From assembly GCA_022487055.1 (NCBI GenBank), contig JAKVJJ010000007.1, positions 1 through 61,447 on the forward strand: 61,447 nucleotides of DNA, in the 5' to 3' direction. The first letter of the stretch is position 1. Every line of letters begins with the position of its first letter. This DNA comes from Oscillospiraceae bacterium (GTDB taxonomy: Bacteria > Bacillota > Clostridia > Oscillospirales > Acutalibacteraceae). The notes beneath the pieces were generated by a model. The model had not been told where the DNA came from. It worked only from the letters and a program-made list of their open reading frames with translations, and made no database searches. This document shows positions 22,599 to 30,642 of this stretch, one piece after another. The position numbers and the translations under genes are program-made.

Positions 22599-23972
22599 AT
22601 GTCTTTTGGTAAAAACATTTTATCTTATAAAAATCAGATGCTGGACAGCCTGAAAACAATGGTTGCCATTCCCTCTGTGGTCAGCGAATCCACGCCGGGC
22701 AAGCCGTTTGGTGAGGAAAGCGCACGCGCGATTGACACAATTTTAAAAATTGCGGAAAGCCTTGGGCTGGAAACCAAAAATGTCGGCAACTACGCCGGTC
22801 ATGCTGTTTACGGCAGCGGCAGTGAATTTGCGGATGTACTGTGCCATGTGGATGTAGTGCCTGCCGGAGATGGCTGGAACACAGAGCCTTTCGCCACTGT
22901 GGAAAAAGACGGCTTGCTTTATGGACGCGGCACAGCAGACGACAAGGGTGCGGCTGTGGTTGCACTTTACTGTCTGAAAGCGCTCAAAGACGCCGGTGTG
23001 AAAACGAAGCGCCGTGTGCGTGTCATTTTCGGCGGCGGTGAAGAAGTTGCCAGCGATGACATTGAAAAGTATTACGAATCCGAGCCAATGCCTGTTTTTG
23101 GCTTTACACCGGACAGCGATTATGGCATCTGCAACCGTGAGAAAGGGATTCTGCGCATTGAACTGACTGGTTCTGACAAGCCAACCGCCGTGCATTACTT
23201 TTCCTCTGGCGCAGTCGTAAACGCTGTCCCCGCAAAGGCAGAAGCAACGGTGGTTTGCTCCATGGAACAGGCTTCCGCACTGATGGAACTTGCCGGAGCG
23301 GATAAAGCCATCAGCTTTACAAAGATACCGGACGGTCTGTGCTTCAGCGTGAAGGGCGTTGCCTCTCATGCTATGCAGCCACAGGAAGGCGTCAATGCAG
23401 CCGAGAAACTCATCATGCTGCTCTCTAAAGTTTTAAATCGTACAGAAATGGGGGACCTGCTCTGGTTCCTGTCCGAAAAGGTCAAAACAGAATATGACGG
23501 CAGTTTGCTCGGCATTAAGCAGAGGGATGAACCCTCCGGCCCACTCACACTGAATCTCGGCATTGTGCACATCGGCAAGGATGTTTCCAATGCTGCAATA
23601 GACATTCGCTATCCAGTTACCGCCAGTGGGGATGACATCCTTGTACAGGTGCAAAAGGCAGCCGCTCCCTATGGCCTGACTGGCAGCCGTTCCAATGAAA
23701 GCCGCCCGCTTTATCTGCCGGAGGACAGTGACTTCATCCGCCTGCTGAAAGATTCCTACTCCGCCGTGATGGGTAAAGAACCGACGGTTTACGCAACCGG
23801 CGGCGGTACTTACGCCCGTGAGCTGAAGGGACGCGGCGTTGCCTTTGGGCCGTTCTTCCCGGATGAGCCTGACCGCCGCCTGCATAATACCAATGAAAGC
23901 ATTGACTTGGCACGCTTCCTGCAGCATGCGCAAATCTGTCTGCAGGCCATGTATGACATGGCTACAAAATAA
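22599..23972 (+). CDS. pepV: dipeptidase PepV-like, M20 family zinc peptidase
   Basis: A 457-residue cytosolic metallopeptidase that cleaves dipeptides with an unblocked N-terminus. Zinc ligands and catalysts are visible: H in LCHVDVVPAGDGW (~82), bridging D in GRGTADDKG (~115), catalytic and ligand EE in FGGGEEVASDD (~150), D in FTPDSDYGI (~173) and a late H. A lid domain with ASHAMQPQEGVNAAEKL follows. AAAGGAG precedes the ATG. It has its own promoter and terminator, so it is monocistronic. Confidence 0.93.
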   Translation: MSFGKNILSYKNQMLDSLKTMVAIPSVVSESTPGKPFGEESARAIDTILKIAESLGLETKNVGNYAGHAVYGSGSEFADVLCHVDVVPAGDGWNTEPFATVEKDGLLYGRGTADDKGAAVVALYCLKALKDAGVKTKRRVRVIFGGGEEVASDDIEKYYESEPMPVFGFTPDSDYGICNREKGILRIELTGSDKPTAVHYFSSGAVVNAVPAKAEATVVCSMEQASALMELAGADKAISFTKIPDGLCFSVKGVASHAMQPQEGVNAAEKLIMLLSKVLNRTEMGDLLWFLSEKVKTEYDGSLLGIKQRDEPSGPLTLNLGIVHIGKDVSNAAIDIRYPVTASGDDILVQVQKAAAPYGLTGSRSNESRPLYLPEDSDFIRLLKDSYSAVMGKEPTVYATGGGTYARELKGRGVAFGPFFPDEPDRRLHNTNESIDLARFLQHAQICLQAMYDMATK

Positions 23973-24016
23973 ACAGAAATTGATGGCGGATCTGTAAAAA
24001 ACAAAGCTGCTGCTTA

Positions 24017-24055
24017 AAAACGCACGCACGGCCCTATCGGTTTTGCGTGCGTTTT
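24017..24055 (+). terminator. terminator of pepV
   Basis: AAAACGCACGCA (24017-24028) pairs perfectly with TGCGTGCGTTTT (24044-24055). It is a 12-bp stem whose arms provide A and T tracts on both sides. Confidence 0.8.
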
Positions 24056-24063
24056 CTGTGGCA

Positions 24064-24092
24064 TTGACAATTTTTCAGTGCGAGTATATGAT
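24064..24092 (+). promoter_or_regulatory. promoter of the Rrf2-family regulator gene
   Basis: TTGACA (24064-24069), 17-base spacer, TATGAT (24087-24092), 44 bases before the start codon. Confidence 0.75.
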
Positions 24093-24135
24093 AAAATATT
24101 ATGAAAATGGTATGAAATGGGGAGGAGTGAATTCC

Positions 24136-24570
24136 ATGCGCATTTCCGCCAAGGGCCGCTATGCCCTTGCTGCCCTGCTGCGGATGGCACAGGCAGGGCA
24201 GGACACCGTGATGAATGTGGCACGGCTAGCCGAAAGTTTGGGGATTTCCCGCATATATCTTGAGCAAGTGTTTTCTCTGCTCAAGCATGCCAAGCTGGTC
24301 ACATCCATTCAGGGCGCGCAGGGCGGTTATCAACTCACCGCGCCGCCATCACAAATCAGCATTTTGGAAGTGCTGCGCGCAACCGATTCTTCCCTCTTTG
24401 AATCAAGCAGCAGCACGCTCAGCGCGGATGCCGCCGATGCTGAATCCGCGCTGAAAATGGTTTCTGACCGGCTGGAGCAGGCAGTGGAGCAGTCCCTCTC
24501 CACACTTCATCTGTCTGATTTGCTGGAAGAAGCCGCGCGGTATCAGGGGAATTATATGTTTTTTATCTAA
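24136..24570 (+). CDS. cymR: CymR-like Rrf2-family regulator of cysteine metabolism
   Basis: A 144-residue protein with an N-terminal winged helix (MRISAKGRYALAALLRMAQ; GISRIYLEQVFSLLKHAKLV; QGAQGGYQL). It has no cysteines at the usual [2Fe-2S] positions of IscR/NsrR, which fits CymR. The C-terminus NYMFFI resembles the YMFYI end of Bacillus CymR, which works in complex with CysK. Start ATG 24136 with GGAGGAG; an earlier in-frame ATG at 24043 precedes the promoter. CymR represses cysteine and sulfur genes; possible targets here are cysK (40342) with repeats upstream and the sulfite-reductase operon. Assignment beyond Rrf2 rests on these two traits. Confidence 0.7.
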   Translation: MRISAKGRYALAALLRMAQAGQDTVMNVARLAESLGISRIYLEQVFSLLKHAKLVTSIQGAQGGYQLTAPPSQISILEVLRATDSSLFESSSSTLSADAADAESALKMVSDRLEQAVEQSLSTLHLSDLLEEAARYQGNYMFFI

Positions 24571-24671
24571 ATTTATTTTCCCTCAAGTTTCCTTTTGCTC
24601 TCGCTTTTCCATTTATCTTGGCAATATTAGCCATTATCCTTTAAACATTTATTAACATTTGTGCAAAGTGC

Positions 24672-24699
24672 TTGACTCTTTTCCCTCGCCTGTTATAAT
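24672..24699 (+). promoter_or_regulatory. promoter of the alcohol dehydrogenase gene
   Basis: TTGACT (24672-24677), 16-base spacer, TATAAT (24694-24699), 66 bases before the start codon. Confidence 0.7.
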
Positions 24700-24765
24700 G
24701 AACCTGTAATAGGCAACGATAAAATATAATCACTGCTATGAAAAAGAACCGGAGGTAACGAAATC

Positions 24766-25950
24766 ATGCGCTTTACACTTCCAAGGGACATTTATTACGG
24801 ACCCAATTCACTGGATGAGCTGAAAAAGCTTGTCGGAAAAAAAGCTGTCATCGTTGTTGGCGGCGGCTCCATGAAACGTTTCGGATTTTTGGACAAAGTA
24901 ACTGAGAATTTGAAAGAAGCTGGACTGGAAACCTGCCTAATTGAGGGAGTTGAACCAGACCCTTCTGTGGAAACCGTGATGCGTGGCGCCAAAGCCATGC
25001 AGGAATTCCAGCCGGACTGGATTGTTGCCATAGGCGGCGGCTCTCCAATCGACGCGGCAAAGGCAATGTGGGCTTTCTATGAGTATCCGGACACGAAATT
25101 TGAGGACCTCATCACGCCTTTCTCTTTCCCGACCCTGCGCACCAAAGCAAAGTTCCTTGCCATTCCGTCCACTTCCGGCACCGCAACTGAAGTGACTTCT
25201 TTCGCGGTCATCACCGATTACCACAAGGGGATTAAATATCCGCTGGCGGATTTCAACATCACACCGGATGTGGCAGTGATTGACCCCGCACTGGCACAGA
25301 CCATGCCGCCAAAGCTGACCGCCCACACTGGCATGGACGCCCTGACGCATGCCATTGAAGCGTATGTATCCATCCTGCATTCTCCATTCACCGACCCGCT
25401 TGCACTTCAGGCTATCAAAATGGTCTTTGAGTATCTGCCGGAATCCTATAAAGGTGACAAGAACGCCCGTGAGCAGATGCACTATGCCCAGTGCCTTGCC
25501 GGCATGGCTTTCTCCAATGCGCTGCTTGGCATTGTACATTCCATGGCACATAAGACCGGCGCAGCCTATAAGAATGGTCATATCGTGCATGGCTGTGCTA
25601 ATGCAATGTACCTATCAAAGGTCATTCAGTATAATGCTAAGGTTCCGGAAGCGCGTGAACGCTATGCAACCATCGCCCGTGCCGTCGGCCTGACCGGCGA
25701 TGAGGACAATCTGGTAAAAGCATTGTGCAGAAAGATTGACTTCTACAATGACCTGCTGAGCATTCCACACGCCATGAAAGACTATGAAAACGGTATGGTT
25801 CCAGAAGACGAGTTTAAAGCGAAGCTGCACGATGTTGCGGCGCTTGCCATCAGCGATGCCTGCACTAGCGCCAATCCCCGCCAGCCAAGCCAGGAGGACA
25901 TGGAAAAACTTCTCACTGCGTGCTATTACGATTTGCCCGTTGATTTCTAA
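24766..25950 (+). CDS. iron-containing alcohol dehydrogenase
   Basis: A 394-residue group III dehydrogenase. NAD(P)-binding GGGSMKRFG (~37-45) and GGGSPIDAAKAMW (~93-105); metal-binding region TAHTGMDALTHAIEAYVS and HSMAHKTGA followed by GHIVHG, giving the Asp/His iron ligands. PSTSGTATEVTSFAVITD resembles the dehydrogenase half of AdhE. It likely interconverts short aldehydes and alcohols in fermentation with NAD(P)H. GGAGGTAAC precedes the ATG. Monocistronic with its own promoter and terminator. Confidence 0.92.
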   Translation: MRFTLPRDIYYGPNSLDELKKLVGKKAVIVVGGGSMKRFGFLDKVTENLKEAGLETCLIEGVEPDPSVETVMRGAKAMQEFQPDWIVAIGGGSPIDAAKAMWAFYEYPDTKFEDLITPFSFPTLRTKAKFLAIPSTSGTATEVTSFAVITDYHKGIKYPLADFNITPDVAVIDPALAQTMPPKLTAHTGMDALTHAIEAYVSILHSPFTDPLALQAIKMVFEYLPESYKGDKNAREQMHYAQCLAGMAFSNALLGIVHSMAHKTGAAYKNGHIVHGCANAMYLSKVIQYNAKVPEARERYATIARAVGLTGDEDNLVKALCRKIDFYNDLLSIPHAMKDYENGMVPEDEFKAKLHDVAALAISDACTSANPRQPSQEDMEKLLTACYYDLPVDF

Positions 25951-25973
25951 CTATAAATCTTTTCTGAAATACG

Positions 25974-26000
25974 GAGCTGCCAAATGCAGCTCTTTTTTTT
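25974..26000 (+). terminator. terminator of the alcohol dehydrogenase gene
   Basis: GAGCTGC, CAAAT loop, GCAGCTC, then eight Ts: a textbook intrinsic terminator. Confidence 0.92.
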
Positions 26001-26005
26001 GCCTA

Positions 26006-26034
26006 TTTACTTCATCTCAAGTGTGATATATAAT
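26006..26034 (+). promoter_or_regulatory. promoter of the GGDEF gene
   Basis: TTTACT (26006-26011), 17-base spacer, TATAAT (26029-26034). The start codon used is at 26181, giving a leader of about 140 bases containing the palindrome CCTGTATACAGG; its function is unknown. Confidence 0.55.
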
Positions 26035-26180
26035 AATAATTTATGGATAGTAAATTTATCATTTTCGCAGGAACTATCTGTATAAATTCCACTCTTATTG
26101 GGGTTTTGAGCAGAATTTTGTCTCTTTGGTCCCTGTATACAGGCAGCTTTTCACTGTTTCTGATAAAATGGAGTGATGAA

Positions 26181-27872
26181 ATGGCAACTAGCAGTTTAAA
26201 TAACCCATCAGCCAGCACACCATCAAATGATATGCTTAGTATCGTGCCATGTGCTCTTTGCCGCGTGCTTCCAGATAGCCAACTGCGAATACTGTTCGCT
26301 AATGCACTTTTTCATACGCTCTTTGCCTGTCCATCCGATCAAAAGCTGCCCGCACTATGCACCATGATGCATACACCTGATGCCGCAAAATTAAAGAAAA
26401 AGCTTGTAGAATTTCATATCGCCAAGGAACCTGTTTTCAGCATGGAATTTGATGCGGTCTGCTGTGACGGCACAGTCAAGCCGCTGCTGCTGCAATGCAC
26501 CAAGGACAACGGCAGTTTTATACTGAGTTTCACAGATTTGTCAAAGCAAAAAGATGCAGAAGAAAAGCTGTGCTTGTGGCGGAAACTCTGTCAGACATCC
26601 AGCCACCAATCCGGTATTCTGCTCTCTTATTATGATATTCACACGCACTTGCTGACTTTTCCTTTCGGAGAATATAGCCGAATCGGCCGAAATACTTCCT
26701 GCGTTTTTCGTACCATACCAGACGACATTTTTTCCACTTCTATGCTGAATTCAGCCAGCAAAAATTCCCTGTATGATTTATTTCATTCGATTGAAATTGC
26801 AAAATCATCCGGAAGCTGCATCATTCAGGCACAGCCGCCTGATGAAAACGGCACGGTATGGTTTAAAGTCCAGTATGACTTAATCGCCTCCATTCACACG
26901 GAAAAAGGCCCGCACGCCATCCTCACTTTTCGCAATATTACCAATCAGCGGGAAAAGGAAATTGCCTATGAGCAGTGGCAGCAGAGCTATGAAGAAATGC
27001 GGAAAGACTACTTCATTTATCTGGAATGCGACCTGACCAATGATCGCATTGAAAAATTAGAAAGCCAGAATTCGGCCATCACTAAACTCACTAAAAATTT
27101 TGTGCGCTATACTGATTACTTCGATTATGTCCACTCACACGTGGTATGTCCTGATGACCAAAAACGCTTTGAGGAACTTTTTCAGCGCAGCAAGCTGATA
27201 GAAAACTATCATGCCGGGCATTACCGGGAAACAATGGAACTCCGCTGCATGGTGAAAAACGGCAAGCATATCTGGTATTCGTACATTGTGCAAATGCTGA
27301 CAGATCCCTACACTAAAACGCTGAAAGCATTTGTGTCCATTACAAATATTAACGTACAAAAGCAGCAGATTTTAAAGCTGGAGGAAAATTCCCGGCGGGA
27401 TTCTCTGACCGGTATGCTGAACCGGCGCACGCTGATGGAGGAAATTCAGCTTTTGCTGTTAAATTTTCCTTACCGTGAGCAGGCTTTTATCTTCATTGAT
27501 GTGGACCACTTTAAACATATCAATGACAACTATGGGCATCTTTTTGGCGACAAGGTGCTAAAAAACTTAGGTATGTCACTGCAGCAGTTCATTGGTCCGT
27601 CCGATGTCTGCGGCAGGTTGGGCGGAGATGAATTTGTCGCGTTTCTGCATGAGATTCCTTCCAGTGAAAGCTTCATCAATCAAATTGCGCGACTTTCCTC
27701 TACACTTTGCCGCAAATATGACAATGGGCTGCAGGTTTCTGTATGCATGGGCATTGCCATCGCGCCAAAGGATGGCCGCACCTTTCAAGACCTCTATCGG
27801 CTTTCGGACAACGTGCTGTATGAAGCAAAGCATATCGGCCCAAACAATTATGTTTTTTATCATGGTGACTAA
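26181..27872 (+). CDS. GGDEF diguanylate cyclase with PAS-like sensor region
   Basis: A 563-residue protein. The first ~400 residues look like two to three PAS-like modules (FILSFTDLSKQKDAEEK; ILTFRNITNQREKE; TKTLKAFVSITNINVQKQQ), with no membrane helix. A complete GGDEF domain follows (DSLTGMLNRRTLMEE; FIDVDHFKHINDNYGH; GRLGGDEFVAFL), so it should make c-di-GMP from GTP. The RxxD inhibition site five residues before GGDEF is absent (GPSD), so product inhibition through that site is unlikely. ATG 26181 has GGAG in front; an upstream in-frame ATG at 26043 does not. Confidence 0.85.
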   Translation: MATSSLNNPSASTPSNDMLSIVPCALCRVLPDSQLRILFANALFHTLFACPSDQKLPALCTMMHTPDAAKLKKKLVEFHIAKEPVFSMEFDAVCCDGTVKPLLLQCTKDNGSFILSFTDLSKQKDAEEKLCLWRKLCQTSSHQSGILLSYYDIHTHLLTFPFGEYSRIGRNTSCVFRTIPDDIFSTSMLNSASKNSLYDLFHSIEIAKSSGSCIIQAQPPDENGTVWFKVQYDLIASIHTEKGPHAILTFRNITNQREKEIAYEQWQQSYEEMRKDYFIYLECDLTNDRIEKLESQNSAITKLTKNFVRYTDYFDYVHSHVVCPDDQKRFEELFQRSKLIENYHAGHYRETMELRCMVKNGKHIWYSYIVQMLTDPYTKTLKAFVSITNINVQKQQILKLEENSRRDSLTGMLNRRTLMEEIQLLLLNFPYREQAFIFIDVDHFKHINDNYGHLFGDKVLKNLGMSLQQFIGPSDVCGRLGGDEFVAFLHEIPSSESFINQIARLSSTLCRKYDNGLQVSVCMGIAIAPKDGRTFQDLYRLSDNVLYEAKHIGPNNYVFYHGD

Positions 27873-27905
27873 ATGAAACTTGCCGCCTGCAGTCAGGAGG
27901 AAAAA

Positions 27906-28481
27906 ATGACCTATCAAAATTGGCAGGAGCTTGAAACTGCCTGCCGCAAATGTCAAAAATGTGACCTTGCCCCTACCCGCACCAATCTTGTTTTTGGTGT
28001 TGGAAACCCGAAAGCGGAGATTCTTTTCATCGGCGAAGGCCCGGGGGAACAAGAAGATTTAAAGGGGGAACCTTTTGTTGGCAGGAGCGGACAGCTTCTT
28101 GACAAAATGCTGGATGCCGTTGACCTTGACCGGCACAAAAACATTTACATTGCAAACATGGTGAAATGCCGGCCGCCGCACAACCGTGACCCGCTGCCGG
28201 AAGAACAAGAGCAGTGCATTGCATGGCTGCGTGCACAGACTGCCCTCATTCGCCCGAAAATCATTGTCTGCCTTGGCCGCATCGCCGCTATGCGCATTAT
28301 GAATCCAAAAATCCGCATTACACGGCAGCACGGTGAATGGGTGCAGAAAGGCAACATTTGGATGATGGCAACGCTGCATCCGGCCGCGCTGCTCCGTGAC
28401 CCGCGCAAAAAGCCGGATGCCTTTGAGGATTTTCTCGGCCTGCGTGACAAGATTCAGGAGCTTGGCATCGACATTTCATAA
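27906..28481 (+). CDS. family 4 uracil-DNA glycosylase (4Fe-4S)
   Basis: A 191-residue DNA-repair enzyme. N-terminal cysteines C13, C16 and C19 plus MVKCRPPHNRDP and QCIAWL provide Fe-S ligands; the catalytic motif is GEGPGEQEDLKGEPFVGRSG and the second motif is TLHPAALLRDP. It removes uracil from DNA. ATG 27906 is chosen because AGGAGGAAAAA stands before it; the frame opens at 27873, where it overlaps the GGDEF stop. Probably cotranscribed with the GGDEF gene. Confidence 0.92.
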   Translation: MTYQNWQELETACRKCQKCDLAPTRTNLVFGVGNPKAEILFIGEGPGEQEDLKGEPFVGRSGQLLDKMLDAVDLDRHKNIYIANMVKCRPPHNRDPLPEEQEQCIAWLRAQTALIRPKIIVCLGRIAAMRIMNPKIRITRQHGEWVQKGNIWMMATLHPAALLRDPRKKPDAFEDFLGLRDKIQELGIDIS

Positions 28482-28497
28482 TTTCAGCCGGAACATA

Positions 28498-28525
28498 AAG
28501 GGACACCGCATGGTGCCCTTTTTTT
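28498..28525 (+). terminator. terminator of the glycosylase gene
   Basis: AAAGGG-A-CACC, GCAT loop, GGTGCCCTTTTTTT: a short stem with one bulged A and a long T tract. Confidence 0.85.
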
Positions 28526-28545
28526 AATATTCTGATGAAAAGCAC

Positions 28546-28601
28546 TTGACAAAATCAAAGAAACCGAATATATTAGTCATATAGTTAATTGCTTGACTAA
28601 C
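28546..28601 (+). promoter_or_regulatory. promoter and probable GntR operator
   Basis: TTGACA (28546-28551), 17-base spacer, TATATT (28569-28574). Overlapping the -10 and start site, TTAGTCA (28573-28579) and TGACTAA (28594-28600) form an inverted repeat, with nested TAGTTA and TAACTA copies. YtrA-type GntR proteins autoregulate their transporter operon through such dyads. Confidence 0.7.
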
Positions 28602-28627
28602 TAACTAAATAGCGAAGGAGGCAGACA

Positions 28628-28990
28628 ATGCAGGAAGAACAACCTATTTTCCTTCAGCTTGCCTATCAGCTGGAGAACGGTATCCTTTCCGGTGTCTACC
28701 CTGAGGAAAGTCAGGTACCGTCCATCACAGAATTTTCCGTAACCTACAAGATAAACCCCGCCACAGCGCTAAAAGGCATTAATGTGCTGGTGGACGCGGG
28801 CCTGCTGTATAAGAAAAGAGGAGTCGGTATGTTTGTCACACAAGGTGCCCCCCAGAAACTGCGTACACAGCGCCGGGAATGCTTCTATCATGATTATATT
28901 GAAAAAGCGGTGCAGGAAGCAAAAAGTCTTGGTCTGACGGCAGATGAAATCATAGAAATGATGAGGAAGGGATTTGAAGATGCAAATTGA
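28628..28990 (+). CDS. GntR-family regulator, YtrA type
   Basis: A 120-residue protein, nearly all winged helix (PIFLQLAYQLENGILSGVYPEESQVPSITEFSVTYKINPATALKGI) with a short C-terminal dimerisation helix. This short form is the YtrA subfamily, which controls adjacent ABC transporters responding to envelope stress or antibiotics. GAAGGAGG precedes the ATG; its end overlaps the ATPase gene by 11 bases. It probably represses its own operon. Confidence 0.88.
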   Translation: MQEEQPIFLQLAYQLENGILSGVYPEESQVPSITEFSVTYKINPATALKGINVLVDAGLLYKKRGVGMFVTQGAPQKLRTQRRECFYHDYIEKAVQEAKSLGLTADEIIEMMRKGFEDAN

Positions 28991-29837
28991 AGTGCATGAT
29001 ATTACGAAGCGCTTTGGCAAATCTACAGCGCTTGACCATGTTTCCATAACATTCAGCGGAAACAAAATTTATGGTCTGCTGGGCAACAACGGCGCCGGAA
29101 AATCCACTCTGCTAAATTTGATGACAGACCGTCTGCGCCCCACAGAGGGTACCATCACAGTCGACGGACAGCCGGTTCCTAACAATGACGCCGCCCTCAG
29201 CAAGCTGTTTTGCGTCACTGACCAGAATCTTTTCCCAGATGACATGAAAGTACGGAAAGCTTTTGAAGTTGCAAAGCTGTTTCATCCGGAATTTGACCGA
29301 AACGTTGCTGACAGTTTGGCACAAAAATTTGAACTGAATGAAAAGAAGAAAGTCAATGCACTTTCCACTGGCTATGGCTCCATTTTCCGCCTGATTATCG
29401 GGCTTTCCATCAATACGCCATGTGTCATATTTGATGAACCTGTGCTTGGGCTGGATGCACGTCACCGTGACCTTTTCTATCAGCTTTTGATACAGAAATA
29501 CGCCGACCATCCCTGCATGCTCATTATCTCCACACATCTGATTGAAGAAATTTCCAATTTGATAGAACACTCCGTCATTCTATATCATGGCACAGTTTTG
29601 AAGGACTGCCCGACAGAGGAACTCATGGCGGCCGCTTATTCCGTTTCCGGCCCCATTCAGCTTGTGGACAGCTATCTTTCCGGCAAGCATGTGCTGACAC
29701 AAAAAGTGCTGGGCGGACTGAAAACTGCCTGTGTGCACGGGAAACCAGCCAATCGTCTTCCCGCCGGACTGGAACTGGCAAATGTCAACTTGCAGGATTA
29801 CTTCATCAGTCTGATAGAGGAGGAAGAATCGAAATGA
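28980..29837 (+). CDS. ABC exporter ATP-binding protein
   Basis: A 285-residue ATPase of the DrrA/YtrB type. Walker A GNNGAGKST (~35-43), Q loop VTDQNLF, a non-canonical signature (ALSTGYGSIFRL in place of LSGGQ), Walker B CVIFDEPVLGLD and switch STHLIEEI. The altered signature is usual in YtrB/BcrA-like proteins. ATG 28980 lies behind AGGAAGG. It drives the membrane protein encoded next, with a 4-base overlap. Confidence 0.9.
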   Translation: MQIEVHDITKRFGKSTALDHVSITFSGNKIYGLLGNNGAGKSTLLNLMTDRLRPTEGTITVDGQPVPNNDAALSKLFCVTDQNLFPDDMKVRKAFEVAKLFHPEFDRNVADSLAQKFELNEKKKVNALSTGYGSIFRLIIGLSINTPCVIFDEPVLGLDARHRDLFYQLLIQKYADHPCMLIISTHLIEEISNLIEHSVILYHGTVLKDCPTEELMAAAYSVSGPIQLVDSYLSGKHVLTQKVLGGLKTACVHGKPANRLPAGLELANVNLQDYFISLIEEEESK

Positions 29838-30553
29838 AATCCAAATCAGCATTTTTTCGGTATGAATTCTTGAACTGCTTAAAAATATTCGGCATCGTTA
29901 TCCTCATCGTAGCAGCCCTCAATATTTTTTCTATCATATTCTTTTCAACACACAAAGAAGTCGGCAACTTTAACGGCTATGGCTTTATGTCCTTTGTCTT
30001 TATGTTCGTACTCGGTATCTTGGCCACCCGCAATTACATTCGGTTAGGTTCTCAATTTGGATTTTCCCGTCGTACCGCTTTTTTCAGCAGCATTCTCTGT
30101 TACCTGCTGGTTTCCACAGTGGTAGCGGTCAGTGGAATTCTTCTGCAACTCTTGATGGGGAATGCTAACAGCTCTATAAATTATGCAGACCTCTATCAGT
30201 CCGTTTACCGAGACAGCCTGCAAACGATGCAACTTTCTGCCGCGCAAAACCTGACGAGCGGTCTGCTTAATTTGTTACTGGCCTTTAGCTGCAGCATTTA
30301 CGGTGTCTTCTTTGCGATACTTTTTTGGATTATCAGCCGTAAATTTCTCGCGATTGCAATCGCTGCCGTCGTGCTTCTCATCAATCTCAGCGGCAGTCTG
30401 CTGGTACGTTACCAAGTAGGGGTGATTCTGCTGCACTGGATAACAGCCTCCCCGGTAAACCTGATGCTCTTATTCCTGATTCCGGCTGCCGTTTGCGGTG
30501 TAATAAGCTGGTTTCTGCTGCGTCATGTGGCAATTAAAGGTTCTTCAAAATAA
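29834..30553 (+). CDS. ABC-2-type transporter membrane subunit
   Basis: A 239-residue protein with six hydrophobic segments and short loops. It forms the pore partner of the preceding ATPase (overlap ATGA). Together with the YtrA-like regulator this is a compact three-gene exporter operon, likely for a peptide, antibiotic or lipid-linked compound; the substrate is unknown. A strong terminator follows. Confidence 0.85.
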   Translation: MKSKSAFFRYEFLNCLKIFGIVILIVAALNIFSIIFFSTHKEVGNFNGYGFMSFVFMFVLGILATRNYIRLGSQFGFSRRTAFFSSILCYLLVSTVVAVSGILLQLLMGNANSSINYADLYQSVYRDSLQTMQLSAAQNLTSGLLNLLLAFSCSIYGVFFAILFWIISRKFLAIAIAAVVLLINLSGSLLVRYQVGVILLHWITASPVNLMLLFLIPAAVCGVISWFLLRHVAIKGSSK

Positions 30554-30569
30554 AAACAAAACGGCAAAC

Positions 30570-30608
30570 AAAAAGGTACTCTGTTTTAAAAAGCAGAGTA
30601 CCTTTTTA
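30570..30608. terminator. bidirectional terminator between converging operons
   Basis: AAAGGTACTCTG pairs with CAGAGTACCTTT with A and T tracts on both sides. It ends the exporter operon on the plus strand and the surface-sugar operon (last stop 30643) on the minus strand. Confidence 0.88.
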
Positions 30609-30642
30609 TTGAATATTTTCAGCAATGCTGTCAAAACAAATC

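Noticed and set aside
24640-24700. A Rex (redox) operator before the alcohol dehydrogenase
   Set aside because: TTATTAACA-like sequence is present, but the full TTGTTAA-TTAACAA dyad is missing.
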